64,000 nt of DNA from Thalassia testudinum (lineage: Eukaryota > Streptophyta > Magnoliopsida > Alismatales > Hydrocharitaceae): the NCBI GenBank assembly GCA_037157565.1, contig JAZHRO010000073.1, positions 89,444,001 to 89,508,000 of the forward strand. The letters run 5' to 3'. Both the position numbers and the translations under genes were made by a program. Shown here in pieces: positions 32,601-45,423 of this stretch. Every line of letters starts with the position of its first letter. The first letter of the stretch is position 1. The notes beneath the pieces are model-generated. The model did no database searches. It was given only the letters and a program-made list of their open reading frames with translations, and was not told the DNA's origin.

Positions 32601-34262
32601 TTTGTTTTCAGGCTTTGTCGCATATTTCAATATCAAACTCTGCAATAGAAGGATCCATCTGATAAGATGGGGTTTGGCGTGCTTCTATGCCAACAAATGC
32701 TGGAGGGCAGAGTGGTCTGTGAAGATGATGACCTTAGACCCTAATAGATATGATCGAAACTTCTCCAACCCGAATACTATTGCTAGTAGTTCCTTTTCAG
32801 TGACAGTATAATTATGTTGAGCTTCATTCAGCGTCTTGCTAGCATAGTATATGACGAAGGGTTTTTTCTCCCGACGCTGGCCTAAAACAGCTCCGGCGGT
32901 GAAATCAGAGGCATCGCACATCATCTCAAAATCAAGAGACTAGTCGGGTGGTTGGAGAATCAGGGAATCAGAGACAGCACTTCGTAAAGTCTCGAAGGCG
33001 TTGAGACACGAAGAGTTAAATTCAAATGGGGTATCGATGACCAGGAGATTCATCAATGGTTGTGCGATTTTTCAGAAATCACGTATAAATCTCTGGTAAA
33101 ATCCGATGTGACCCAAGATTGATCTTATCTGCTTGACAAAGTTAGGTGGGGGTAATCAGGATATGACTTCAGATTTAGCTCGATCGACCTCGAGTCCATT
33201 GGCAGAGATCCTGTGCCCTAGTATAATGCCATCCCTCACCATGAAATGGCTCTTCTCCCAGGATAGTACTAGGTTTACCTCAATACATCATTTCAAGATC
33301 TTGGTGAGGTTATCAAAACAAGGCACGAAGTCATCTCCAAAGACAGAGAAGTCGTCCATGAATACTTCCACATAGTCCCCTATCATGTTAGAGAAGATGG
33401 CCATCATACAATGCTGAAATGTCACTGGTGCATTGCAAAGGCTGAAGGGCATCCACTTGAAGGCGAATGTTCCGAAGGGACATGTGAAAGTGGTCTTGTC
33501 TTGATCATCCAAGCCAATCGCTATTTGATTATACATGAAGTATCCATCCAAGAAGCAAAAGAAACTACGTTCGGCTAACTGCTCCAAGATCTGATCAATG
33601 AATGGTAAGGGAAAGTGATCCTTCTAGGTAGCCGTGTTCAGTTTTCTGTAATCTATGCAAACCCGCCATGTTGTCGCGGTGCGGGTTGGGATGGATTCTC
33701 CCTTATCATTTTTTACAACGGTGAGTCCTGCTTTCTTGGGCACTATCTGGATCGGACTCACCAATTGGCTATCAAAGATTGGGTATATAATACCTGCATC
33801 CAGCCATTTGATGATCTCCTTCTTAACAACCTCTAGCATGTTCAGGTTCAGCCGTTGTTGAGGTTGTCTCAAAGGTTTCACCCCCTCATCTGTGTAAATG
33901 TGATGAGTGCAATACGAGGGGTGAATACCGCAGAGATTAGCAATGCTCCACCTTAGGGCCGCCCTATGGTCTTGTAGCACAGAAATCAGCTGGTGTTCCT
34001 GTTCCTGGGTCAAGTGAGCATTGATAATGACTGGGTATGTCTCCCTTTCACCTAGTAACACATATTTGAGTGAGTTAGGTAAGGGCTTCAATTCAATCAG
34101 GGGTGGGTCAGACTCAGAAGTGGGGGTGGGAGTTGGAATGGGAGGAGCAGAATTAAAGGTGGAAGTCTGATGATCCAGATACATGTGAATTCCTATTGAT
34201 TCACCACCTGTAAAGTGGTCAATTGTGACTGTGTTAACGGAAAACCCGTCTGCTGTCGTCAC
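32601..34262 (-). pseudogene. Element D reverse transcriptase and RNase H, disrupted
   Basis: Minus strand. The pre-RT linker is Pro/Thr-rich (near 34150). RT has [28 protein letters not shown], then TAG at about 33622, FLDGYFMYNQIAI and the intact catalytic box FMDDFSVFG (near 33350). The thumb region has several stops. RNase H has MMCDASDFTAGAVLG (32924), [13 protein letters not shown] and FTDHSALQHL with its acidic residues. One frame serves RT and RNase H, and the frame changes near 32690. FLDGYFMYNQ, where relatives have YSGYNQ, is a missense change in a conserved RT motif. Confidence 0.85.
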
Positions 34263-35090
34263 GTCTTCCTACGTCAACAGGGGTGATTCAGTATTGTGTG
34301 GATCAAGATAGCCAGAGTCAGGGGTGTTGTGGTCAGATATACACCGCAGACAATCGGATCCTCGGGGAGATATGTTCATTGCAGTAGTCTTAGTCCCGTG
34401 TGTATTGAGGTCAAAGAACCCTGACAGTGCAAACGAATGAGACATTGGGTCATCACAAAGGAGCCCAATGTTACCACAGAGTTTTAATTCTTCATCTTCA
34501 CCATCCTCCTCGATACGATCACAGTTGAAGTTCCTTGATGCCCTGACTATGTCAAGTCTAAGTCACTCATTACCTAGGGCTATCTTCATACACCCGGAAG
34601 CACAATCAATGTTTGCTCGGGCTATCGCTAGAAATGGGCGACCCAAAATAATTGGTGCATCATGGAGATTAGGAGGAACCTCCATATCGAGAATGAAAAA
34701 GTCTGTGGGAAAGCAGAATCCACAGACTTTCATGATCATGTTCTCCACCACCCCCCCTCGGTGTTTTCACTGATCTATTAGCTAGCTGAATCGTGATCGA
34801 GGTGGGTTTTAACTCCCTGTATCAAAATTGATCATATACGACGGTGGGAGTCAGGTTGATGGACGATCCCAGATCTAGAAGGGCCCGATCAAATGTAGAA
34901 TCCTGCAAGAGGCAAAAAATGAGTGGGGTACTAGGGTCTTTCTTTTTCAACGGTAAGTCGGCTAGAATCACGGTGCTATCCTCCTTCGACGGTATCGCCT
35001 GTCGTCCAATTCTCAGTTGTCGCTTTAGGGTATAGTAGTCCTTGAAGAACCTCACGACAGCAGGAATGTGATCAATGGCCTCGAGGAGAG
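34263..35090 (-). pseudogene. Element D aspartic protease, disrupted
   Basis: Minus strand. KKKDPSTPLIFCLLQDSTFDRALLDLGSSINL (35055-34822) contains the catalytic DLGSS. After a stop and a frameshift near 34755 comes CFPTDFFILDMEVPP and IILGRPFLAIARANIDC (34751-34563). An acidic linker with stops then leads to RT. The order and spacing are as in element E, where the same region is open. Confidence 0.85.
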
Positions 35091-37139
35091 GGACCTAAAT
35101 ATGCACTTCCTTGAAGATTGACTTCAGGTCCTCGAAATTTTTCATGTCCTTTTTCCGTACTACATTTTGTGTCAGAGCCTTGGGAAGAGGAATGGGAATC
35201 GTAGGTTCAAGTGGCCTCTTGCCCTTATCTACTGTAGGTGACTCCTGAGATGTAGAAGGAGTCAAACCATTCTGCGGTGAAGGGTGCGAAAAATCAGGAC
35301 TCACCTGCCTAAATGGTGGGTCATGTGTCTTCTTTCCGCTCCTCAATGAAACAGTGTTTGCATCAGCTTACTGTCCATGAGGTGGTGGAGGTGCGGAAGG
35401 GGCAGAGTATGCGGTGTTCTGTATCAGAGGCGGCTGGCCTTGAACATAACTAGCTGGTATAGGAGGCACATGTAATATGGTGTGTGCCTGTCCCTGTGGT
35501 GCCTGAAACCTGGGTAGGGCGCCCTATTTCTGCACATATCATGGGTTTGGGATAGGTTGGGAGTGCAAGACTCCTTGGGTCCTATGCTCCTATAGCAACT
35601 AGTTTTGCATGTTTTGTATGTTCTATATTTGGTCGGCCATTGCCTTCATGATATGCAAGCTATCCTATGTAGATTTCTCATTGATACTTGCAGCTCCTCT
35701 TTCAGTGCCTCCAAATTGGCTCGCTTTGGAGGGTGACTAGCAGCTTGATGCAGCGGCTGATAGACAGAACATGATTACTGCTGCTGAGACGGGAATGGCT
35801 GCTGCCTAGGGTATGTGTTCTGTGCATTCCAGTACTGCCTGGTATGGTAGTGTGGATCTTGATGTTGTCTCTGTGAGTTACCTGACAAGGAGAAGTTCGG
35901 ATGTTGGTGCCAACCAAGGTTATACGTTTCTAAGTATGGGTTATTACGCCTGTGTCCCTGAATAGCATTGACGTCTCCGTAGGCTGATGACGTCTAAGGA
36001 ATATATTCATCAAGGGAATATGCATTATAATTATCACGTGGTGGGTAACCTTGATCATATGGTGCCAGATCGAGATTGTTCGCGAGATCCTGATATGCAG
36101 GATCCCATGAATATGGAGGAGGTGCATCCTGAGTGAGCAGATTAACTCAAGCAAAAGGGGCTCGGGATGCATAAGAGGGTCTCAGAGTAGTAGAATTTCC
36201 GACCAAATTTTGTTGACCTCGAGCTATGTCATCGAGTTTCTTTCCCAGCAAATCCATCTTTCCTAGCTGCTTGGCGATAATTTCCATATCAGCTTGAATA
36301 GACTCTGCTTGAGCCTCATGGACACTAACTCGCTACTGTCCAGGCCATTGGAATTGGTTCACTGATGCCTTATTCATTGAATTCTCTGCTAGAGACTCGA
36401 ACAACTCAAATGTGTTGTTTTCGTCTTTCGCAAGGAAATTCCTACCACTGGATGCATCGACCAGATACTGATGTGTGTCATCCAGCCCATGGTAAAAAAT
36501 CTGAGCTAGGTGTCATTTGGGTACACCATAGTGCAGGCATTTTCTCAAAAGATCATGAAATCAGTCCTAGGTGTCATGCAACTTCTCCTCAGGTCCCTAG
36601 GAGAAAGTTGTGATCGCTCACCTCATCGCATTTGTTCAACTAATTGGGAAGAACTTCTGCAGGAATTCATGTCGTAATTCCAGCCATGTTCCAATCAGCT
36701 TCCCGATGGTCTTGAACTCGTCTGAAGCTTTATCCCTGAGAGAAAATGGAAAAAGCTTCATTAGAACAATTCCAAGATCTACATCCCTGGGTCGAGCCAT
36801 TTCTGCAATTCGACTTAGGTCCTCTAAATGTTGGAATGGATCCTCATTCAAATTTCCATAAAAGTAATTTTGGATTAGCCCAATTAGGTTGGGCTTGAGC
36901 TCCAACGCATCTCTGCTTGTGGAAATCCAGACTAGAGGTGTGACAATCGGTGCTGTTGGATCGTAGAAATCTCGAAGCTGTTCTCCTTGCGGTGGATGCT
37001 GCATTCTATCAAATGTGTTCAGGATACGATCTATGTTATGTTTTTGCCATTCCTCAGATTCAAAGACCTAGGCTTCCAGATGAGCCATCGGGTCCAGATT
37101 TGCTGGCTCCTGACTAGGTCGGGGTCTAGGGTTAGCCAT
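35091..37139 (-). pseudogene. Element D gag and linker, disrupted
   Basis: Minus strand. ATG at 37139-37137 (MANPRPRPSQEPANLDP) gives a short Pro-rich N-terminus and TAG after about 22 codons. The same frame continues through the capsid-like domain: ELKPNLIGLIQNYFYG, NEDPFQHLEDL and LMKLFPFSLRDKA (37004-36636). Later parts, in several frames, include the CMKIAQ-like hinge near 36500, an Asn/Gln/Pro-rich tail (NPYLETYNLGWHQHPNF near 35930) and a basic block before the protease (35346-35095). No CCHC knuckle is visible, as in element E. Confidence 0.8.
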
Positions 37140-38735
37140 CTCAACTAGGAGGATAGAAGAAGAAGAGGGTAGGGAAGAAGATGGTCTGAGCAAGGTGACT
37201 TGCCTCCTTCGGAGTGGCTCCCAAGGTCCAACCAGGTGAGGTCACTTTCCTTGCATACACCAGCCAACCCCTAGGTTGGTGCAACCAGCCAGACAAGGCT
37301 AAGGTCCTGTTAATCAGATGGTTCTTATGATTAGATGACCAGATTTTTCATTTTGGGTTGGAATTCCTGAAGAAAAATTTGTTGAGAACCGATTGAAAGT
37401 GGTTTCCACCTCTCAAGCTAACTTAGCCAGTTTGGTTACGAGGGAACTAAAGGGAAGGTTCTTTCTTCGGCTCCCGCCTTCGGTTCTGTTAACCCCCGAG
37501 CCAAGATCCTTTGACACTATCCCGCAGACTTAGTCACCAGGTTTGGCTAGAGAGGATGAAAACACCCAGTAGTATGACAACGAATTCGGGTTGATTTCGT
37601 GTTTTAGAATTTATTTTAACCCTTTTTTTTTACTGTGGTTTGGGGTGAGTGGCCCACAAGGTGACCAAGCTCACCGACTAAACACTAGCCTTAGCTAAGT
37701 CTAGGTTAGCTCAAGTGTGGTCTCTAGAGTGTAACCCTAAAGGTGTAACCTAGGGTTCGTGCAATTCCTAAGGCTTCAGCAGACCACAAGAATCAAACAA
37801 GTTCTCTGAACACAAATGGAATCCAAATGAAGTGAAATTTGGCGAGTAGATTCCTTTTTCAATTATCTTTTCATAATTTTTTTTTTATAATTTTTCCCAT
37901 TTCAATCGAATTTATAGGGGTTTTTAATTCTTAGGGGGCCAGATTGGAAATTTTGACCCCTTGTCGATTTTTTTCTTTGAAATAGTATCAAATGATTTTC
38001 AAAAATTTAGGAAAAATATGAAAATTAAAGCTAATGAGATTCGATTTCAAATCCCACCATTTTTGATCAAAATAGATTCACGAATTACTCGGAATTTATT
38101 TTTGAATTTTGGAAATTTTCAAATCTAGGTTAGTTTGACTCCCTTATATTACGGAAATTTTTAAAAATTATGTACTTGGAATTTTTTCAGATAAGTGGTG
38201 CCATTTTAAAGATGGTTTGAAAATGAAGCACTTGCTCAAATTTCATAATTTTTCACTGATTAATTTTTCAACAAATGAATTTTTAAGTCAGAAATTAAAG
38301 TCTGGCTGAATTTCATCAAATGGTGGAAAAGCTTTTAAAAAGGTGTTTGAAATTCAAATTCAAATTCCACTAAGAAGAGATTTTTTTTTCTTTTCAAATG
38401 TTTTTTTTTTTCGAAAAATTTTCAAATTTTTTGGAGGGAAAAACTTTTTCAATTTTTTTTTCTCTTTTTTCTTTTCAAGCAACTAACTAAGATTCAAACG
38501 GAAACCTAATCTAACAACCTAAAGAAAAAATAATTTTCTTTTTGTTTTTCAAAATATGCCAATTTTTTTCTCTATTTTTTTTCAGAAAGAAATTTCTAGC
38601 TAAGAAAATAATGTAACCTAGAGTTCAAACAAAAATCTTAAGCAAAGGGAGAGATGTGCACTTGCATTTTTTTCTCTGCACTCGATGTGTGCATAGATCT
38701 CGTTTTTCCTGATTTCCTGCACATCCAAAAGCAAG
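37140..38735 (-). other. Element D leader
   Basis: 1.6 kb, very rich in A and T runs, without a frame. Parts resemble the leader of element E (near 48720-50200) in composition. GATTTCCTGCACATCCAAAAG at 38711-38731 resembles E near 50132-50160, just upstream of the E primer site. No tRNA-Asp primer site is found next to the presumed LTR end. Confidence 0.65.
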
Positions 38736-39262
38736 TGATGATGGCGGATTTGCACGCAGAAAGGATTGGATTTGGAAAAATCGTCGTCATAGTTCGACTC
38801 GCTAGAAAATTCGTCGATCAGATAAATTTATAACTGAAACTTGAAAAGTCAATCCTGGATCAAATACGGGGAGGAGAACGTTTAGCTTTGAAAGATAAGA
38901 GTTTCGCTTTTATTTGTTTTTGTCATTTTTATCTTTTATAATTTTTTTGTATTTTTAATAGGGTAAGAGATCAGGTTGATGAAATTTTATCTAGCTAATC
39001 TACTTGCAAAAATATAAGAGAGAGAAAATCATGGATTTCTAATCACATGTTTTTTGACAACTAAGAAAGCGGGAAAGATTACACTACGAATCCAATAAAG
39101 ATAGAGATAGGTGAGAGAAATCCCCCTCGACGATCGCTTGGAGGAAGGTGGTGAGGAGCGGGATGAACGAGGATGGAGCCAGAGGACGGAGGATGGGGTA
39201 GGACGGCGTCGCGGCGAGGATCTTCTTCCCGAAGGGAGGTGAGAAGATGGTCATGGGATGCT
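38736..39262 (-). repeat. Element D 5' LTR, 3' part
   Basis: The inner boundary is inferred. On the minus strand the sequence ends GCCATCATCA at 38736, similar to the E LTR end GCGCCATCA. It is cut at 39262 by element E and continues at 52500. Confidence 0.55.
39258..39262. repeat. Target-site duplication of element E, left copy (ATGCT)
   Basis: ATGCT directly before the left LTR; repeated at 52500-52504 directly after the right LTR. Confidence 0.95.
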
Positions 39263-40163
39263 TGATGGCGCAATACGCGTGATTTGTAAAAGCAGTTTTT
39301 TAACGTCGTTGTAACACGCGAATCCGCTTTCCCTTTTAAAATTTATATCCTAGATAGGGGAGTATCTAGGGTCGTCCAAGGAGGAAAAAATTGCAATAAT
39401 GATTCTCTTGCTGGGAATACAATCTCAACTTTCTTTTTAATATTTTTCAATATGTAATTTTTTTTTGTATTTTGAAAAGACGAGGGCAAACGGCAGATTG
39501 TAGCGAAAAGAACTAACACCTACAAATGATTAAAAATCTAAAAGATAGAAATATCTTCTTCCTAAGCTCACTCTAGGAAAGTGTAGGCCTAGGGTAATTA
39601 GGAAGAAGATGTGAAATAAGTGCTAGAACCGAAACAAACAACTGCAATAAAAAGCTTAAAAGAAGGCAATTTTTGATTGAGTAGAATGAGTGTTCTTTTC
39701 AAGGACAAGTAGAGGAAAGCTTCTACTAGAATTGAACAATTTAAAAGCAAGAAAAGAAACACAAATCCTCTTGTAACAGTGGTGAAGAAGGTTGTCTTCT
39801 TGCTCCAAGCCTAGCTGCTCCTTGGCTTGAAAAGAGGGCCTCCTTCTTCTCCTTCCTTGAGAGCTCCTCCAAGGTGGAAGCTACCACCTTTAATGCTCTC
39901 TCCAAAGGGGTGGGCGTGCACCACCCTTAAAACTCCTCCAAGGTGGCGTGACCACCTTCAAGATCTCCTCCAAGGTCTTCCTTGCCTGGCTTCTCCTTTG
40001 GCTGGCGTGACCCAAGAGAGAAGGGAAGAGGGGAAGGCACCAAGGGGACAGAATATCCCCTTAATCTTCTTCTTCTTCTTCTCTCTTGGACGTGGGATTC
40101 TTGGTGGAATATGAGAGTGAAAAGGCTAGCCAAGGATGGCTTGAATGGTGGTGGGTAGTGGTC

Positions 40164-40171
40164 TTTTTATA
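40164..40171 (-). promoter_or_regulatory. TATA box of the element E 3' LTR
   Basis: TATAAAAA on the minus strand, identical in the 5' LTR at 51147-51154. It lies about 1.35 kb from the LTR 5' end, implying a long U3. Confidence 0.65.
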
Positions 40172-40332
40172 GGGTAGGATGGGGGGTTAAGGTACCCCTT
40201 GAAATGGAGGGCTAGGATGGAAGGATGAGGGTGGTTGGTGATCCTATGGCTAGGGTTAGTTAGCGCCACCCCAAGGGGTGTTAAAGGGGGTGGTTATGGT
40301 GGTGTTGGTGTCTTTTGGTGGTGGAGAGACAC

Positions 40333-40356
40333 CCCCATGTTGGCGCCAACATGGGG
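40333..40356. repeat. Perfect 24-bp palindrome in the element E LTR
   Basis: The arms CCCCATGTTGGC and GCCAACATGGGG meet without a loop. The copy in the other LTR is at 51316-51339. Confidence 0.9.
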
Positions 40357-41517
40357 TCTTCTAGAAGGGGGTTAGGTGGATGGTGGAGATGGGTTCAAGG
40401 GAGATTGTGTGGTGGAGATGAGAGGAGATTTTGGAGGGAAAAGTGGTGCCATTAAGGGGTGGTTATGGGTAGTTTTTGGCGCCACTTTTAGGTGTCTTTT
40501 GGAGGTGGTGGGTAGGTTAGGTTGGTGCCAAGTAGGTTAGCTTATGTGGAGCTTAGGTGGAGCTAGTTGGGTGGAGTTGGTAGGTGGGTTTTTGGGGTGG
40601 TACAAGCCAAGGAAGTTGGAGCATAGTTAAGCTAAGCTAAGCTAAGCTAAGCTAGCTTAGCTAATGGAGGAGTAGAGGAGAAGGTGTTGGAGCTAGGGTT
40701 TGGAGGGAGGAGATGAGGAGAAGTCTGGAGCTGAAATTTGGAGCTGGTTGCTGCTGAAGAGGCTGGCATGGAGCTATTCTAGCTGGTTTAGCTTGCTAGT
40801 TCTTTGCTAGCTACTAAGCCGAGCTGAGGTAAGCTAGCTTCTACCATACTGAGCTAAGGTGAGCTGGGTCTGGTGCTCCCGGGGAGAATCAAGCTGGTTG
40901 AGGCAGCTAAGGTAGCTTAGCTCAACTGAGTTGAGCTAAGCTGAGTCCCTGTGAGCTGGACTTGAGCTTCCTGAGCTGGGATGAATTCTTCTTCAGCTGG
41001 TTGGAGCTGAGTGGAGCTGGATGTAGCTGGATCTGAGCTGGGGTGAACTCCTGTCAACTTAGCTGAGCTAGCTAGAGCTCCCTGCGAACTAGTGGGAGCT
41101 GAGGTGAGCTAGACTCAGCTAAGTTGAGCTGGATCTGAGCTGACTTGAGCTAGGGTGAGCTAAGGTGAACTCTCTTGAGCTGCCATCCAGCTGAGATTAG
41201 CTGAATGGAGCTGGGATGAGCTAACCCTAGTTCAAGTATGCTAGGTTCCAGCTATGGTGAGCTGGATCAAGCTGGGTTCCAACTAGTCTGGGCTTCTCCT
41301 TCACCAATTGCCTTCTTGAGTGCTAGGGTTTTAGGGATCTGTGAATCTATACATCCCTAACACTCACAAAAACACATTAAAACAACAATAAAAAAATGCA
41401 ATGCATGCCTATCCTAATTTATGCCTAAATGCAGCCCAAAAACCCGTTTGCGGAGTAAAATCCTAAGAGCTAGGTTAGTTTTAAAGCATAAAAATGATGA
41501 TAAACTGGTGTTTATCA

Positions 41518-41535
41518 CACCCCCATGCTTATCTT
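41518..41535 (-). other. Polypurine tract of element E
   Basis: The minus strand reads AAGATAAGCATGGGGGTG directly before the 3' LTR. It shares GCATGGGGG with element B. Confidence 0.85.
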
Positions 41536-42934
41536 TTGCTAGTCTCTTAGCAAAACATTAATTTTTTTGGAAAATGGAATTTTTGGGAAATCTAATTTTT
41601 TTTTTGACTTTTGAGGAGAAAAAGAGATTAAGGGACCTTGGTAGATTAAAACACAGGAGATACGGGATTTGTTGAAGATAAACATCAGGATTTGTTTTTG
41701 GATCCAACCATTAGATAGAACGGGATCAATATATCCTCAGAAAGTTCACAAATTAACCCCTTGTTAATTCAGATGACTTGAAATGTTTGTTTTTAGGATT
41801 TTTCTGGCTCGTGAATCTGATTCGCAACTTGCAAATTCCTTTAAAACCTTGTGTCTGTGCTTGTGAAAAGCCAACCTTTATAAGGACGTGTTATTATTAT
41901 TATTATTATTATTTTTTTTTTCCCCCATGCTTATTTTTAGCTTAGTCTTACAACAGATGTGTCGGTATCATCATTCCCGTTACCATTCCTCGAGGGGGCT
42001 CTGGCGCCAGTACTTCGGGATAGCACTGTCCATGACACCACCCAGGAGCTCACAACCCCAAAACACGATGCGGTGAAAAGGGGCGCTCCAAGCAAACTCA
42101 AGCTCTTGCTCCGACGCTATAGGTAGAGCACCGTCCAAGACACTTGAGCTGCTGAAATGCGCTTTAATGCTCCGTCTAAAGATATGAAATATAGATATAG
42201 AGCAGCGCCGAGGCGGTAACATGTTAACATCGCGTCCTCAAAGAAGGTATTTTCCTTCTTCTCACGGTGGGAACTCAAACCAATGACCTGATTCAGACTT
42301 TTACTAAATCCAAACAAGGAAGCTTTTCAATTTTTTTAGTTGTTTTTAAGTGTTGGCTTGTGTGTGAAAATTGACACAAGAAGTTTCTTGAGACCCGCAA
42401 GTTTTTGAATCAGAAACTAAGTCAAATACTTTCCATATTACAAAATAGGATCAAGTCACCTGAACTATCATGAGTTCAGGTGGAATTTTAGAGAAGGATA
42501 TCTGATCTAGTCTAAAATAGACCCTGGAATTCTAATGATCAGATCCATATCCTCATCCTTAGTTTGTTAAAGATTAAATCCCATTGTACCAGAAGTGAAT
42601 TTTACGACCTTAGTCCTGATTTCAAAATTTTTCCTCAAAAAGTTTTCAACATTTTTATTTTTTTGGGTATGCAAGCAGGAAATAAATTAAAGAAAATTGC
42701 ATGTTTTTAGGTTTTGAACATCCTGAATCGATCATAAAAATTTAAAAACACCCCCCCATGCTTAAGATATGCCATGTCCTCATGCATTAGGAGGGAAAAG
42801 GGATCACCTTAGTGATGACGGTTGGGTTTAGGATGAACAAAACCTGGAAAAAGAAAAAAAGGAAAACAAGAAAATGATGGGTTACCTCCCATCTAGTGCT
42901 ATCTTTTACGCCATTCAGCCGGGCGTGATGTGTA
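41536..42934 (-). other. 3' spacer of element E
   Basis: 1.4 kb without a credible frame. It contains two further minus-strand GCATGGGGG-like motifs, at 41922-41934 (CTAAAAATAAGCATGGGGG type) and 42748-42761 (CTTAAGCATGGGGGGG type). A (TTA)n run lies near 41890-41912. No env-like gene is seen. Confidence 0.7.
42748..42763 (-). other. Internal polypurine-like motif of element E
   Basis: The minus strand reads TTAAGCATGGGGGGG, 175 bp downstream of the integrase stop. It is placed like 9567-9580 in element B. Confidence 0.5.
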
Positions 42935-45423
42935 CTAGTGATCAAGGGTGGTTGGCTCAGTAAAATTAAAAGATTCAGATGGAATTTTAGGCGTATGGTC
43001 AAAATAGGGCTTTAAACGCTGGCCATTGACTTGAAATATCGAATTAGTTTGTGGATCAAAAAGGTCAACAGCGCCGTATGGATATGTTTTATGGACAATA
43101 AAGGGGCCAGTCCATTTAGATTTTAATTTGCCAGGAAAAAGACGTAATCTCGCATCGAAAAGCCAAACACGTTGATTAACGTCAAAGTGTTTCCGAACGA
43201 TATATTTATCGTGAAATTTCTTTGTTCGGTCTTTATAAATCCTCGTATTTTCATAGGAAAAATTACGTAATTCTTCCAATTCAGTTAATTGTAATTTTCT
43301 ATGGTTACCGGCATCAGATAAATCCATATTAAGTTGTTTTATTGCCCAAAAAGCCCTATGTTCTAATTCTACCGGGAGATGGCATGCCTTCCCGAAAATC
43401 AGACGGAAGGGAGACATGCCAAGCGGAGTTTTAAAAGCGGTACGGTAGGCCCATAAAGCGTCGTCCAATTTGGTGGACCAGTCTTTACGGTCGGACCTAA
43501 CCGTCTTTTGTAGAATATTTTTAATTTCCCGGTTAGAAACTTCAGCCTGGCCATTAGTTTGGGGGTGATATGGTGTGGAAATTTTATGATTAACCCCGTA
43601 TTTAGAAAGGAGGTGACGGAATTGTGAGTGGGTGAAATGTGAGCCTCCGTCACTGATAATGGCTTTTGGTATGCCGAATCTTGAGAAAATATTTTTCTTA
43701 AGAAATTCGACAACCACACGGTGATCACTAGTGCGGGTGGGTATTGCTTCTATCCATTTAGAAACATAGTCTACTGCGACTAATATATACAAATACCCAC
43801 CAGAGTTGATGAACGGTCCCATGAAGTCGATGCCCCAAACATCGAAAATTTCAACCTCTAAAATAGGATTAAGGGGCATCATATCCTTTCGAGTCATGTT
43901 GCCGATGCTCTGGCAACGCACACAGGACCGAACGAAGTCATGAGCATCTTTGTGCAAGCTGGGCCAATAAAATCCTGCATTAAGGATTTTAGCTGCAGTT
44001 TTCTTGCCCGAAAAATGTCCGCCACAGGCCATTGAGTGACAATGTGTTAAGATATCATGGATTTCAGAATCAGGGACACATCGTCGAATAACCTGATCGG
44101 CACAAATGCGGAAAAGGTCGGGCTCCTCCCAAAAATAATATTTAATATCAGCAAAGAACTTATCCCGTTTTGTTTTTGGCCAATCAGCGGGGATTTGTTC
44201 TGTTGCTAAGTAGTTTGCAATGGGTGCAAGCCAAGGGAGGGTTGTAGCAGCTAAAATACTTTCATCAGGGAACTGATCTGGCGGGGTCATTATGTCATTT
44301 GTCATAAGACGAGAGAGATGATCGGCCACTACATTGTGCAATCCCGCCTTATCCTTGATTTCCAGGTCAAATTCCTGGAGCAGCAGAATCCAACGGATAA
44401 GGCGGGGTTTCGCATCTTTCTTAGTCAGCAAATATTTAATTGCTGAGTGGTCTGTATAAACAGTGACACGTGACCCCAACAGATAAGATCTAAATTTTTC
44501 CAAGGCAAATACAATGGCAAGAAGTTCCTTTTCAGTAACCGTGTAATTCCGTTGTGCATCATCAAGGGTTTTGCTAGCATAATAGATCACAACGGGTTTC
44601 TTGCCAATTCTTTGCCCTAGAACGGCCCCTACAGCAAAATCTGAGGCATCTGTCATTAATTCAAAGGGACTATTCCAGTCAGGTCCCTGCAATATTGGCG
44701 CCTCAGTAACCTCTTTCTTCAACCTCAAAAAACTCTCCAGGCACTTATTATTAAAATCAAATGGCTGGTCTTTAGTAAGAAGCTGACTTAAAGGCTTGGA
44801 GATTTGGGAAAAGTTTTGTATGAATCGACGATAGAAACCCACATGACCCAAAAAGGATCTGATTTGTTTGACAGTAGTGGGCGGTGGGAGCTTAGATATA
44901 GCATCTATTTTTGCTTTATCTACCGCAATTCCTTGTTTAGAAATAACATGGCCCAAGACAATACCTTCTTGGACCATGAAATGGCTTTTTTCCCAGCTGA
45001 GGACCAGGTTAACTTCTATGCACTTTTGGAGGGTTCTTTCAAGATTTTTGAGGCAATGGTCAAAAGAATCTCCAAAAATAGAGAAGTCATCCATAAAAAC
45101 TTCTAAACATTCACCTACCAGGTCTGAAAAAATTGCAAGAATGCACCTTTGAAAAGTCGCAGGTGCGTTGCAAAGACCGAAGGGCATTCTTCGGAAAGCA
45201 AAGGTTCTGAAGGGGCAGGTGAAAGTTGTTTTATCCTGGTCCTCAGGACGAACCGCTACTTGATTATAGCCAGAATAACCGTCCAAAAAATAGTAAAATT
45301 CCCGTCCGGCTAACCGCTCCAAGATTTGATCAATAAAAGGGAGCGGGAAATGATCCTTCTTAGTGGCGGTGTTTAATTTTCGATAATCTATACACATGCG
45401 CCAAGAAGAAGCGGTTCGAGTGG
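42935..45423 (-). pseudogene. Element E RT-RNase H-integrase, 820-codon open frame
   Basis: The frame is open from 45423; residue numbers count from the Met at 45397. [11 protein letters not shown] (2-10), [10 protein letters not shown] (37-46), catalytic FMDD (101-104). RNase H: D250 in TDAS, E290 in TEKELL, D316 in YTDHS, D359 in VADH. Integrase zinc module: H454, H461, C492, C495. Catalytic core: D524 (WGIDF), D583 (ISDGG), E619 (QAEVS), giving 35 residues between the last two. The C-terminus has [22 protein letters not shown]. All catalytic residues are present. The frame lacks its N-terminus because a 1-bp deletion near 45440 separates it from the gag-protease frame; hence pseudogene, although the domain sequence is intact. 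It would copy and insert the element and could act in trans if expressed as a fusion. Confidence 0.95.

Larger units (their letters stand above)
39263..41517 (-). repeat. 3' LTR of element E
   Basis: On the minus strand it starts TGATAAACACCAGTTTATCA, a hairpin with 8-bp arms, and ends GCGCCATCA. A TATA box (TATAAAAA, minus strand) lies at 40164-40171. U3 (40560-41290) is packed with GAGCTGAG/AGCTAAGCT words and a (TAAGC)n run at 40634-40655. A perfect 24-bp palindrome centred on GGCGCC is at 40333-40356. A 95-codon frame at 39827-40114 is present in both LTRs, but it is low-complexity and I do not call it. Confidence 0.95.

Noticed and set aside
39827..40114. 95-codon frame also present at 50810-51097, looking like a duplicated gene
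   Set aside because: The two copies are simply the two LTRs of element E; the frame is a low-complexity product of CTCCAAGGTGG repeats.
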